Of a stretch of DNA of 64,000 nucleotides, positions 17,020-25,520 are shown in pieces. The translations under genes and the position numbers were made by a program. Under the pieces are notes generated by a model. That model did no database searches, had not been told where the DNA came from, and was given only the letters and a program-made list of their open reading frames with translations. Source of the DNA: Streptomyces djakartensis (GTDB lineage: Bacteria > Actinomycetota > Actinomycetes > Streptomycetales > Streptomycetaceae); NCBI RefSeq assembly GCF_014651075.1, contig NZ_BMWE01000013.1, forward strand, positions 164,373 to 228,372, in the 5' to 3' direction. How positions within the stretch are numbered: the first letter of the stretch is position 1; the number at the start of each line of letters is the position of its first letter.

Positions 17020-18681
17020 TTCCGGCCGGAACGTCTTGAGGACGGTACGCAACGCCTCCTGGTTCGCGCCGTCCTCCCACTCGGCGTCTGGAGCCGTCCA
17101 GCGCAGCGAGAAGCTCCGGCCGCCGCCCAGCAGGAAGCCCCTGCCGAAGGTGTGCACCCGGGTGCCGCCGACGTCCGCCGTCCACTCCATGTCGGCGGCC
17201 TCACGTCCCTGGTACGTCGTCGCGTGGATCTCGCCGATCCGCTTGTAGTGGCCCGACTGCTTCAGGTTCGGTTCGACCTCGTTTCGCCACACGGCCACCG
17301 GGTCCGGGCCCACGCGTTCGCTGTAGGTGACGGCCAGCGTGCGGTCGTCGCCGTCGGCACCGAAGACGACCCGGTACCGCAGATCGCCCTGACGGTCGGT
17401 GTCCAGCCGCTTCCAGCCCTCGGGCAGCGCGACGGAGAAGCCCTCCGGCGCCCGGTAGCGCTGGAAGCCGGACGGCAGGGCCGTGGCCGGGGCGGACCGG
17501 GTGGGCGAGGCGGACCGGGTGGGCGGGGGCTTGGGCTTCGGGGACGGCTGGGTGGGTTCGGGCGAGGGCGACTTGGCCGTGCTGGACCCCCCGCCGGACG
17601 GAACGGGCCCGGCCGAGCCGCCGCCCTCGCCCGGCGAGGCGGCCGAGGCCGGCGGCCGGGCCGGCGCGTCGGCCGCGTCACCGCCCGACTCGCCGCCGGG
17701 CAGTCCCTGCGTCGCGGCGAGCACGGCTACCGCGACCGTGACGACGGCCAGCGCGGTACCGGCCACCATGGTCCGTCTGCTCCACGCCGCACCTCCCGGC
17801 CGGACGGCGGCGTACGCCCCGCGCAGCCGCGGAGCCGGAACCGACGCCAGGCCCGCCTCGGGATCCTCGCTGAGTGCGCGGGTCAGCGCCTCACGGACCA
17901 CCGGGCGGGTCAGCCGTTCCCGCGAGTCCTTGCGCAGCAGTCCCTGCACGACCTGCGTCAGCGGCCCGGAGCGCACCGGCGTGCGCAGCGGCAGGCGGTC
18001 CACGCCCTTCAGGGTGTTCTCCGGACGCCCCCGGTCCCGGAAGGGCGGGCGCCCCTCGACCATCGTGTACAGGATCGCGCCGAGCGCCCACAGGTCGGCG
18101 GCGGGCCCGATGCGCTCGTCACGGGCCTGCTCCGGGGAGGCGTACGCGGGCGCGGTGAGGCGGGGCGCCAGGGTCGCACCGGCCAGGCCGTAGCCGGTGA
18201 CGACGATCGAATGGTCCTCGCGTACGAACACCTGGCCGGGGCTCAGCTCACCGTGGGTGATGCCCTCGGCGTGTGCGGCGTCCAGCACGTCGAGCAGCTC
18301 CAGGCCGACCCGGGCGGCCCGCACGTAGTTGAACGTGCCCTGCTCCGAGAGGAGTTCGCAGAGGGGGGTGCCGTCGATCCACTCGTTGACGATCCACAGG
18401 GTGCCGGCCTCCTCGGCCGCGTCCACGACCCCGGCGATCCGGCCGGGGCACAGCAGCGCCATGTTCTCGGACGTGCGCATCAGACGGGCGGCGGCCCGCC
18501 GCTCGGTCTCGTACGCGCTGTCCGGGAGCCCGACCTGCGTGACGAGGCACGGCCGGGAGAACTCGCCGGTGCCGATGTCCTCGGCGTACCAGCAGATGCG
18601 ATTGGTCTCGCGCTGGACGATCTCGAGCAGCCGATACCGGCCGACGACCAACTGGTGTGTGGAGACGTGCGCCCTGCCCAT
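17011..18681 (-). CDS. membrane-anchored serine/threonine pseudokinase
   Basis: This 556-residue protein has an N-terminal kinase-like domain (about 10-280), a Pro/Ser/Gly-rich linker after one membrane helix (RTMVAGTALAVVTVAVAVLA), and an extracytoplasmic C-terminal domain (about 400-556). Catalytic residues are lost: the HRDLKxxN loop reads HGELSPGQV, and DFG reads GYG in VVTGYGLA. ASPEQARDERIGPAADLWALG keeps the structural part of the lobe. It probably acts as a sensor or scaffold rather than an enzyme; that is inference. ATG 18681 has GAGGG upstream. Confidence 0.82.
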   Translation of the reverse strand: MGRAHVSTHQLVVGRYRLLEIVQRETNRICWYAEDIGTGEFSRPCLVTQVGLPDSAYETERRAAARLMRTSENMALLCPGRIAGVVDAAEEAGTLWIVNEWIDGTPLCELLSEQGTFNYVRAARVGLELLDVLDAAHAEGITHGELSPGQVFVREDHSIVVTGYGLAGATLAPRLTAPAYASPEQARDERIGPAADLWALGAILYTMVEGRPPFRDRGRPENTLKGVDRLPLRTPVRSGPLTQVVQGLLRKDSRERLTRPVVREALTRALSEDPEAGLASVPAPRLRGAYAAVRPGGAAWSRRTMVAGTALAVVTVAVAVLAATQGLPGGESGGDAADAPARPPASAASPGEGGGSAGPVPSGGGSSTAKSPSPEPTQPSPKPKPPPTRSASPTRSAPATALPSGFQRYRAPEGFSVALPEGWKRLDTDRQGDLRYRVVFGADGDDRTLAVTYSERVGPDPVAVWRNEVEPNLKQSGHYKRIGEIHATTYQGREAADMEWTADVGGTRVHTFGRGFLLGGGRSFSLRWTAPDAEWEDGANQEALRTVLKTFRPESH

Positions 18682-19020
18682 GGCCATCCCTCGCTGGAAA
18701 CTGGCTCTCACCTTTTCCAGAGGTACGAGGCGTGAGGCGTGCTGCGTTCAACGGGATCACAACTCCGTGTTCATTCTTGTCTTTTATTCAAGAACTGGGA
18801 GCGCGTGTGCGAGAGAAAACGGTCTTTGGCGGGGCCCGAGGCGGCTCACCTCGGCCGCCCTGGGCTGCCGGAGGCCGGGTGAATTCACCCACCGAAGCCC
18901 GGGGATTCGCAAATCCGGGGCCGGCCAGGTGGTAACCGACGGTAAATGCGGAAGCGTTCGACGGATGAACTCGAATGCCTCCGGCGAATTCGGCGGCGGA
19001 TTCCGCACGGTGGGGACGGC
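18682..19020. other. 339-bp region with palindromes upstream of the pseudokinase
   Basis: No gene is supported. The region has an AT-richer core, unusual for this genome. It contains a perfect repeat TTCTTG (18774-18779)/CAAGAA (18789-18794) with 9-nt spacer, and a perfect 14-bp palindrome GGGTGAATTCACCC (18877-18890). These are candidate operators for the pseudokinase promoter or a terminator; I cannot choose. Confidence 0.45.
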
Positions 19021-20112
19021 TCAGGAGTCGCGTCGTACCAGGAAGCCGAGCAGCGAGCGCAGTTCACCGGCGGCCCCGGCCTCCCACGGCAGGCCGGCGA
19101 GCGCCGTCTCGACGGCGGCGAGGTGACTGCGGGCCTCCGCCATGGCAGCCGAGCGCCCGCCCGCCCGTTCGATCAGCTCCGCCGCCGCGTCGGGCGCGTC
19201 ACCGGACTCCAGCAGCGTGGCGAGCCGGCCGCCCAGGGGAGAATCCAGCGCGATCAGGACGGGGAGGGTCTTCTTCCGTTCCCGCAGGTCACCGTGGACC
19301 GGTTTACCGGTGACCCTGGGGTCGCCCCAGATGCCCAGCACGTCGTCGGCGATCTGGAAGGCGATCCCGAGGTGCCGGCCCATCCGGTCCAGAGCGGTGA
19401 CCGTCTCCGGCGCGGCACCGCCGAGTACGGCGCCCAGCGCCGCCGCGCAGCCCAGCAGCGCGCCGGTCTTGTGTTCGGCCATCGCCCGGTACTCGTCGGG
19501 CAGGACCCGTTCCTGCCCCGTCCAGGGGCGGGCGGTGAACAGCAGGTCGTCCGCCTGCCCGCGCACCAGGTCGCCCAGCGCGGCGGACAGCGCCCGCATG
19601 CCCGCGGCACCGCCCGGCTGCCCGGCGAGGGTCTCGACGGCCAGCGCGAACAGGGCGTCACCGGCGAGGACGGCCGGGCCCGTGCCGTAGGCCTTCCACA
19701 CGGCCGGGCGGCGTCGCCGGTCCGCGTCGCCGTCCATGATGTCGTCGTGCAGCAGGGAGAAGGTGTGCACCAGTTCCACCGCGACGGCCGCGGCCACGCC
19801 CGCCCCGCCGGGCACGCCGGCCGCCTCGGCGCCGAGCACCGCGAGTGCCTGCCGCACGCCCTTGCCGCCCGGGGCGACGGTCGGCGCACCACCCACCTCG
19901 CACCAGCCGAAGGCGTAGGCGGCCATCTCGCCGACCCAGGGGTGCAGCCGGCCGACGGCTTCGGCGAGGGCGGGGCGCACGAGTGCGCGGCAGCGTTCGA
20001 GGGTCCGGTGGGGGTCGGCCGGTTGGCCGGGGCCGCCCGTGCGCCCCTGCCGCTCGGCGTGCGTTGCCGTGCCCTGCCGGGGAGCCTCCGCCGCGATGGA
20101 GGACGCCGTCAC
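19021..20112 (-). CDS. polyprenyl diphosphate synthase
   Basis: This 363-residue trans-prenyltransferase condenses isopentenyl diphosphate into a linear isoprenoid, probably of C15-C20 size. The first Asp-rich motif is HDDIMDGD and the second is QIADDVLGIWGD. The GKPVHGDLRERKKTLPVL segment is also typical. Chain length is not certain from sequence alone. Its GTG start overlaps the upstream TPR stop (GTGA), so the two are translationally coupled. No terpene cyclase is nearby. Confidence 0.9.
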   Translation of the reverse strand: MTASSIAAEAPRQGTATHAERQGRTGGPGQPADPHRTLERCRALVRPALAEAVGRLHPWVGEMAAYAFGWCEVGGAPTVAPGGKGVRQALAVLGAEAAGVPGGAGVAAAVAVELVHTFSLLHDDIMDGDADRRRRPAVWKAYGTGPAVLAGDALFALAVETLAGQPGGAAGMRALSAALGDLVRGQADDLLFTARPWTGQERVLPDEYRAMAEHKTGALLGCAAALGAVLGGAAPETVTALDRMGRHLGIAFQIADDVLGIWGDPRVTGKPVHGDLRERKKTLPVLIALDSPLGGRLATLLESGDAPDAAAELIERAGGRSAAMAEARSHLAAVETALAGLPWEAGAAGELRSLLGFLVRRDS

Positions 20113-21176
20113 CGTGCCACCTCCGCCGCCTTCGCCTCCGCCGACCGGGGATCCGGTACGCCGAGTTCGTCGTACGCGCGAGCCACCATCCGGTGGGCGT
20201 GCCGCAGGCCGATCCGCTCCAGCGTGCCGGCGAGGTCGGAGAGTTCGGCCGCCGTCTCGGCACGGTCACGGCCCAGCCGGGCCAGGGACTTGGCGAGCCC
20301 CAGCCGCGACAGCGCCTCGCCGCGCGGCTCGCCCATGGTGCGGAACTCCGCCAGCGCCTGCTCGTACAGGGCGCGTGCCTCGGCGTAACGCCCGGCCCGG
20401 TACAGGACGTTGCCGCGCATCTTGTGGTTGTAGGCCAGCGCGCTGGACAGCCGCATCGCACGGCACGTCACCTCCGCCTCGCTCAGCAGCTCCAGCGCTC
20501 GCCCGGTGTCCCCGTCCCGCACCGACACGACGTCGGCCAGACCCCGCAACGCCCAGGCGTGGCCCCGCCGGTCGTCGGCCCCCGCGGCGATCTGGGCCGC
20601 CTCCTCGAACAACGCGTACGCCCTGTCGTACTGCCCGGTGTTGCGATGCATCTGCGCTATGCCCTCCAGCGCCCACACGGTGTGGCGGGCCTCCCCGCGC
20701 CGCCGCGCCTCGGCGAGCAGCTGCTCGTGCAGCCGGCCGACCGCCTCGTAGTCCCCCTGGATGCGGCCCGTCTCGGCCAGGCCGGCCAGCGAGTAACTGC
20801 GTACGACGATGTCCCCGCCCCGTTCGCCCAGATCGGCCGCGAGCCCGAGGAGTCTGCGCGCCAGCGGGAACGCGCCGCGCTGCCGGGCGAGGGTGCCGCC
20901 GCTCCACAGCGCCCACGCCATCGCCGAGACGTCCTCGGCCCGGCGGGCGGCCCGGTAACTCGCCTTCCAGGCGCGGTCCGCGTCCTCGACCCGGCCCAGC
21001 CGGCGGTGCGCCTCGGCCACCGCCAGTCCGGAACGCGCCTCCTCGCCGGGCTTTCCGGCCCGCTCGGCCGCCCTCAACTGCTCGATGCCGGCGGCCAGCA
21101 CGTCGGTCAGTGAGGAGTTGACGGACAGGGAGGTGAGCGCTCCCTGGTACTCGGGGGCGAATGCCTTGCCGTACAT
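20109..21176 (-). CDS. tetratricopeptide-repeat protein
   Basis: This 355-residue all-helical protein is built of TPR-like repeats. Examples are GLAVAEAHRRLGRVEDADRA, GDYEAVGRLHEQLLAEARRR, GQYDRAYALFEEAAQIA and GRYAEARALYEQALAEFR. It has no DNA-binding domain, signal or membrane segment, so it likely acts by protein-protein contact. It overlaps the prenyl synthase by 4 nt and so is first in a two-gene operon. GGAAAGG precedes ATG 21176. The dyad at 21206-21248 lies in its promoter region. Confidence 0.82.
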   Translation of the reverse strand: MYGKAFAPEYQGALTSLSVNSSLTDVLAAGIEQLRAAERAGKPGEEARSGLAVAEAHRRLGRVEDADRAWKASYRAARRAEDVSAMAWALWSGGTLARQRGAFPLARRLLGLAADLGERGGDIVVRSYSLAGLAETGRIQGDYEAVGRLHEQLLAEARRRGEARHTVWALEGIAQMHRNTGQYDRAYALFEEAAQIAAGADDRRGHAWALRGLADVVSVRDGDTGRALELLSEAEVTCRAMRLSSALAYNHKMRGNVLYRAGRYAEARALYEQALAEFRTMGEPRGEALSRLGLAKSLARLGRDRAETAAELSDLAGTLERIGLRHAHRMVARAYDELGVPDPRSAEAKAAEVAR

Positions 21177-21204
21177 CGATGCCTTTCCGTCTGTGGTCAC
21201 ATCG

Positions 21205-21249
21205 GTATACACGCCATGTATACGTGCTGTGTATACAAGGCGTGTATAG
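21205..21249. promoter_or_regulatory. four 13-bp repeats forming a large dyad operator
   Basis: GTATAC-like hexamers begin at 21205, 21218, 21231 and 21244, exactly 13 bp apart (the last is GTATAG). The whole block is also symmetric about 21227. TATACACGCC (21206-21215) pairs with GGCGTGTATA (21239-21248), and TGTATAC (21217-21223) pairs with GTATACA (21231-21237). It lies about 30-75 bp upstream of the TPR gene start. Confidence 0.75.
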
Positions 21250-21359
21250 ACGGGTGGGAACCTGCCCTGGCCGCCAGGCCAGGGCATCACCTGTTGTCGA
21301 TCAAGACGTGGACGGGACGGGCGGGGTTGCCTGTGAGGCGCAGATCACCACAGAGGTCC

Positions 21360-22037
21360 TCAGTGCTGACCGGCCTTGTGAGGTGTCGCCTCGCTCGGCC
21401 GTACGACGACGTACCCCTCGCCCTGGAGCACGAGTTGCACGGCTTCCCCGGAGCCGCCGCGCAGCATCGACCCGATGGACTGGGAGCGGTGCAGGGAGGT
21501 CTGCAGACCGGCGGTCCAGCCGACGACGGCGTCGGTGTCCACGTACACCGGGTACTGCGTGGAGACCGGGATGACCAGGGGGTTGCCCTCACAGACCAGG
21601 CCCAGCTTGCCGTGCCCGGCGAAGACGCTGTTGAACAGGCCGCCGCCGGTGATGCCGGCGCCCTTCACGGTGGCGATGCGGTACGACAGCGTGGCGTCGA
21701 AGCACAGGACGTTGCGGCCGTTGACCGTGAACTCGTCACCGGGTTCGACATCGACGACGAAGCAGTTCTGGGCCTCGTGGGCGAACCAGGCCTCACCCTG
21801 GCCGCGCACCGCCATCAGCGGCAGTCCCTCCCCGGTGACCGCGCGCTTGAGCATGCCGCCCACGCCCTGGCCCTTGCGCTCGAACTGGAGGTTGCCGCGG
21901 TAGGCGATCATCGCGCCCTGCCGGGCCAGCATCTCGCCGTTCACCGTGTACCGGACGCACTTGGCGTTCTCGACCGTCATGCCCGGTGCGACGGCCGGCC
22001 GCACCATGTGCCCGCTGGAAAAAAGCTCACCCTTCAT
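21360..22037 (-). CDS. AIM24 family protein
   Basis: This 225-residue beta-rich protein belongs to the AIM24/TraT-like family. It is named for a yeast mitochondrial protein, but the bacterial role is unknown. Typical segments are VRYTVNGEMLARQGAMIAYRG, EAWFAHEAQNCFVVDVEPGD and GEAVQLVLQGEGYVVVRPSE. No signal peptide is present. GCGAGG lies before ATG 22037. It is monocistronic and divergent from the SGNH lipoprotein gene. Confidence 0.85.
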   Translation of the reverse strand: MKGELFSSGHMVRPAVAPGMTVENAKCVRYTVNGEMLARQGAMIAYRGNLQFERKGQGVGGMLKRAVTGEGLPLMAVRGQGEAWFAHEAQNCFVVDVEPGDEFTVNGRNVLCFDATLSYRIATVKGAGITGGGLFNSVFAGHGKLGLVCEGNPLVIPVSTQYPVYVDTDAVVGWTAGLQTSLHRSQSIGSMLRGGSGEAVQLVLQGEGYVVVRPSEATPHKAGQH

Positions 22038-22370
22038 GCGGGCATCCTCGCCCGGAGCCTCACCCTCCGCCAAGATCGCGGCAGATCGAACGGGCCCGAT
22101 GCGGGTGGCTCCGCCCGGGGACGCCGCCCCGTCGCCGGGGCTGCGCGTCCGGCCGCGCGGCCTCGGCGGGGGAGTGTCGGCCGGAGGTGGTGCCCCCCGG
22201 CCGGCCGGAACGCCGGGCCGAACCCGCGGCCGCCGCCCGGCGGCGGTACCGGCTACCGTGTCGTACTCCGGGAGGGCACAGCGGCTCCGGCTCGCTCCCG
22301 GTACCCTCGCGACCTGCGGAATCGTTCCCCTGACACCGTCCGCCGTGCACCGGCCGAAGGAGCGCCCACC
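22038..22370. other. 333-bp divergent intergenic region
   Basis: This region lies between the AIM24 gene and the SGNH lipoprotein gene. It is very GC-rich, with no supported gene and no repeat I would defend. It presumably contains two divergent promoters. Confidence 0.35.
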
Positions 22371-23624
22371 TTGCCACGAACCGCACGCCCAGGCCGCCGT
22401 ACCGCCCTGGCCGCACTCTCCTCGTGCCTCGCGGTGGCTTGCGCGTCCGGCGATCTGCCTCAGGGCCCCCAGGGGCAGGAGCCGCCCCGGAGCCCCGGCG
22501 CCACCGCGCCGGCCGGGGACGGCGTGGTCACCTGGGCCTCCTCCGCCGACCGCGTCGGCACGGCGGCCGACGGCCGCGGCTACCGGCTGGTCGTCCACAC
22601 CAGCGTCGGTGGCACCGGCCTCAGGGTGCGGCTGTCCAACGCCTTCGGGGACCGGCCGGTGACGTTCGGCAACGTCCACGCGGGTCTGCGACGCGACGGT
22701 GCCGCCCTCATCCCCGGCAGCAACCGGCGACTGACCTTCGGCGGCGCGCGCTCCGTCACCGTGCCCGCCGGCGGCATCGTCTACAGCGACCCGCTGCCCG
22801 GGTACGTCCCCGCCGCGAGCGCGCTCGCCGTCAGCCTCTACGTGCCCCGGGCGCAGGGGACGCGCACCGGGCACTGGCTGGCCCTGCAGACGTCGTACAC
22901 CACCGACGGCGACCACACGGCGGAGGAGGGCGCGGCCCACTGGACCCGGCGGACCGGCTCCTGGTCCTACCTCGACGCCGTCACCGTCCGCCCCCGGCCC
23001 GAGGCGGGCGCCGTCGTCGCCCTCGGCGACTCCATCACCGACGGGTGGCACTCCACGACCGGCCTCAACCGCCGCTGGCCGGACTACCTCGCCCGGCGGC
23101 TGCGCGAGTCACCCACGGCGAACGTCAAGGGGGTGGCGAACGAGGGGCTCGCCGGCAACAGGGTCCTGGCAGACGGCCCGGGGCAGAGCGCCCTGAACCG
23201 TCTGCCGCGGGACGTGCTTCCACTGCCGGGTGTGCGCACGGTCTTCCTCTTCCAGGGCGTCAACGACATCAAGGCGGAGCCCGGCGCCACCGCCGAAGCG
23301 CTGATCGCCGGGTACCGCGACCTGATCCACCGGGCGCACGCCTCCGGGAAGTGTGTCGTCGCCGCCACGATCGCCCCGTTCAAGGGCTGGCGGGAATGGG
23401 ACCCCACCGGGGAAGCCGTACGCCAGGAGGTCAACGACTTCATCCGTACCGGTGGCGAGTTCGACGCGGTCACCGACTTCGACCGCGTCCTGCGCGACCC
23501 CCTCGACCCGGAGCGGATCCTCCCCGCGTTCGACGGCGGCGACCACCTGCATCCCAACGACAAGGGAATGCGGGCGATGGCCCACGCCGTGGACCTGGAG
23601 AGCCTCGACTGCGAAGGCGGGTAG
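22371..23624 (+). CDS. secreted SGNH/GDSL hydrolase lipoprotein
   Basis: This 417-residue exported esterase has an N-terminal Arg-rich signal with a hydrophobic core ending in ALSSCLAVACASGD; either Cys could be the lipidated one. After a jelly-roll-like region (about 60-200) comes the SGNH hydrolase domain: ALGDSITDGWHS (nucleophile), FLFQGVNDIK (Asn block) and GGDHLHPND (Asp/His). It resembles xylan or carbohydrate esterases. The start is TTG at 22371, because AAGGAG lies 8 nt upstream and no ATG/GTG fits the signal peptide. Confidence 0.86.
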   Translation: MPRTARPGRRTALAALSSCLAVACASGDLPQGPQGQEPPRSPGATAPAGDGVVTWASSADRVGTAADGRGYRLVVHTSVGGTGLRVRLSNAFGDRPVTFGNVHAGLRRDGAALIPGSNRRLTFGGARSVTVPAGGIVYSDPLPGYVPAASALAVSLYVPRAQGTRTGHWLALQTSYTTDGDHTAEEGAAHWTRRTGSWSYLDAVTVRPRPEAGAVVALGDSITDGWHSTTGLNRRWPDYLARRLRESPTANVKGVANEGLAGNRVLADGPGQSALNRLPRDVLPLPGVRTVFLFQGVNDIKAEPGATAEALIAGYRDLIHRAHASGKCVVAATIAPFKGWREWDPTGEAVRQEVNDFIRTGGEFDAVTDFDRVLRDPLDPERILPAFDGGDHLHPNDKGMRAMAHAVDLESLDCEGG

Positions 23625-23640
23625 CCCGGCGGCACCCCTC

Positions 23641-23725
23641 GGGCCTGTCGTTTGGCTCACGCCGCAGACGCGGGGCCTGGCACGCGCATCTGCCGCGTTG
23701 TCGCCGGTCGCCGAACGACAGACCC
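23641..23725. repeat. 85-bp element with 16-bp imperfect terminal inverted repeats
   Basis: The left end GGGCCTGTCGTTTGGC (23641-23656) and the inverted right end (23710-23725, which reads GGGTCTGTCGTTCGGC on the other strand) match at 14 of 16 positions. Both mismatches would be wobble pairs in RNA. Inner repeats GCAGA/TCTGC extend the structure. It fills the gap between convergent genes and ends at the stop of the zinc-finger gene. It is either a MITE-like relic or an unusually long terminator. Confidence 0.6.
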
Positions 23726-24078
23726 TAGGCCCGCAACACCTTCGCCCAGTCCACCGGCACCCGCCCCGCGGGGCCGGGGGTCGGCTGATCGGCGGGATGA
23801 CTCGCGGGCGGAGCCAGCTCGGGGCCCGACTCGTACAGCTCGTTCGTCGAGTAGTCCCAGTACCAGCCCTCGCCCGGCTCGAAGCTCTGCACCAGAGGGT
23901 GCCCGGTCGCCCGGAAATGAGCCGTCGCGTGTCTCGCCGGTGAACTGTCGCAGCACCCCACGTGCCCGCACTGCGCACACCGCCGCAGATGGAACCACCA
24001 GCCCCCGTCCGCGTCACACTCCGCGCAGCCACTGCCGCTCGGCGGCACACTCGGATCGATCCCGTTCCCGCCACTCAT
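23725..24078 (-). CDS. UBP-type zinc finger protein
   Basis: This 117-residue protein carries a ZnF-UBP domain (about 15-95). Metal ligands are visible in CAECDADGGWWFHLRRCAQC, GHVGCCDSSPARHATAHF and GHPLVQSFEPGEGWYWDY. In eukaryotes the fold binds free ubiquitin C-termini; in actinobacteria the ligand is unknown. Its ATG overlaps the histidine kinase stop (ATGA), making it the third gene of a coupled operon, which suggests a role in the same signalling unit. Confidence 0.88.
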   Translation of the reverse strand: MSGGNGIDPSVPPSGSGCAECDADGGWWFHLRRCAQCGHVGCCDSSPARHATAHFRATGHPLVQSFEPGEGWYWDYSTNELYESGPELAPPASHPADQPTPGPAGRVPVDWAKVLRA

Positions 24079-25520
24079 CCGGATTCCTCCTCGACAGCTG
24101 TCAGCGGAAGGAGCACCTGGAAACGCGTGTCCCCCGGCTCCGACTCCACCTGAATGCTCCCGTGGTGCTTGTTGACCACGATCCGCCAGGAGATGTCCAG
24201 CCCCAGCCCCGTCCCCTCACCCACCGGTTTCGTCGTGAAGAAGGGGTCGAAGATCCGGCCGCGGTCATCGGCCGGGATGCCGACGCCCGTGTCCCGGAAC
24301 TCCACCAGCAGCCGGTCGTGGTCCCGCGCCGTCCGCACGGTCAGCGTCCCCTGCCCGCCCGCGCTGTTCATCGCGGCGACCGCGTTGTCGATGAGGTTCG
24401 TCCACACCTGGTTGAGCTCCGCCGGGTACGCCGGGATCCTCGGCAGCGTGCGGTCGTAGTCCTTGACGACCTTGATCTCCTGGCCGATCTTGCCCGACAG
24501 CATCAGCAGGGTGCTGTCGAGGAGTTCGTGCACGTCGGCGTCCTGGAAGGGCGCCCGGTCCAGCTGCGAGTACTGCTTGGCCGCGTCCACGAGGTGCGAG
24601 ATGCGGGTGGTGGAGTCGTTGATCTCGTCCATCAGCAGCTCGGTCTCGACGGTGTAGTTGAGCCACCCGATCGCGCTCGGCAGAATCTCCTCGTCCACCG
24701 CCGCCGCCACCTCTTCCAGCCAGTCCACGTCCAGACCGGCCTGCACGAAGGTGGGCGCGATCCGCCAGCCTTCGGCGATGCCGTGCTCGTCGAGCCAGTC
24801 GGCGACCGTGTCCTCCCGGTCGGAGGCCTCCAGCGGACTCAAGCCGGGCGCCTTGGCGACGCGTTCGGCGGTGCGCTCCTGGAAGTCGATGAGGCCCGCC
24901 ATGACCTCGGGGGAGTACGAGCCCTGTGCGATGATCGCCAGCTTGTGGCGCATCTTGCCCACCCGCTCCCGCAGCGTCGCCGTCGCCCGTACGGCCGCCG
25001 CGGCCGGGTTGTTGAGCTCGTGCGTGAGACCGGCGGACAACGAGCCCAGCGCCAGCAGCCGTTCGCGCTGCCCGACGGCCCGCTGGGTGCTCTTGGTGCC
25101 GAAGAAGAGCCCCTCCAGCAGATGCACCGCCATCGGGAACCAGTCCTGCATGATCTCCGCGAACGTGGCCGCGGGGAGCACGAAGAACCGCGTCGGCTCG
25201 GTGACGCGCATGGAGTTGTTGTAGACCTGCCGCACCCGGTCGCCCAGATACGCCTGCATGGACCCCGCGTACACCCCGGGCTGAGAGGTCCGGGTCACCT
25301 CCACGTCGTCCCCGCCGACCCGGCGGTACAGCACCACGGTGCCCTCGACCATCACGTAGAAGCAGGTGGCGGGGTCGCCCTCGGTGTACACGGGACCGGG
25401 CTCGAACCGTTCCAACCGCCCGGCGGCGCACAGCCGGCCGAGCTGTTCCGGGGTGAGCTTCTCGAACAGGAACAGAGCCCCGATCTCCTCGGGGTCGCAC
25501 GGCATCGGCTGCCCGCTCAC
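24075..25520 (-). CDS. histidine kinase with cyclic-nucleotide-binding-like input domain
   Basis: This 481-residue soluble sensor kinase has an N-terminal cNMP-binding-like domain (about 10-140; PVYTEGDPATCFYVMVEGTV). The dimerisation helix carries the phospho-His in LSAGLTHELNNPAAAAV. The ATPase domain has NQVWTNLIDNAV (N box), DTGVGIP (G1) and GTGLGLDIS (G2). It lacks membrane helices, so it reads an internal ligand. The GTG start overlaps the upstream receiver-fusion stop by 4 nt, so the receiver of that fusion is the obvious phosphoacceptor. Confidence 0.92.
   Translation of the reverse strand: MSGQPMPCDPEEIGALFLFEKLTPEQLGRLCAAGRLERFEPGPVYTEGDPATCFYVMVEGTVVLYRRVGGDDVEVTRTSQPGVYAGSMQAYLGDRVRQVYNNSMRVTEPTRFFVLPAATFAEIMQDWFPMAVHLLEGLFFGTKSTQRAVGQRERLLALGSLSAGLTHELNNPAAAAVRATATLRERVGKMRHKLAIIAQGSYSPEVMAGLIDFQERTAERVAKAPGLSPLEASDREDTVADWLDEHGIAEGWRIAPTFVQAGLDVDWLEEVAAAVDEEILPSAIGWLNYTVETELLMDEINDSTTRISHLVDAAKQYSQLDRAPFQDADVHELLDSTLLMLSGKIGQEIKVVKDYDRTLPRIPAYPAELNQVWTNLIDNAVAAMNSAGGQGTLTVRTARDHDRLLVEFRDTGVGIPADDRGRIFDPFFTTKPVGEGTGLGLDISWRIVVNKHHGSIQVESEPGDTRFQVLLPLTAVEEESG

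Noticed and set aside
18784..19008. A 74-codon minus-strand ORF in the pseudokinase upstream region
   Set aside because: There is no ribosome binding site, the composition is not typical of a real gene here, and it overlaps the palindromes.
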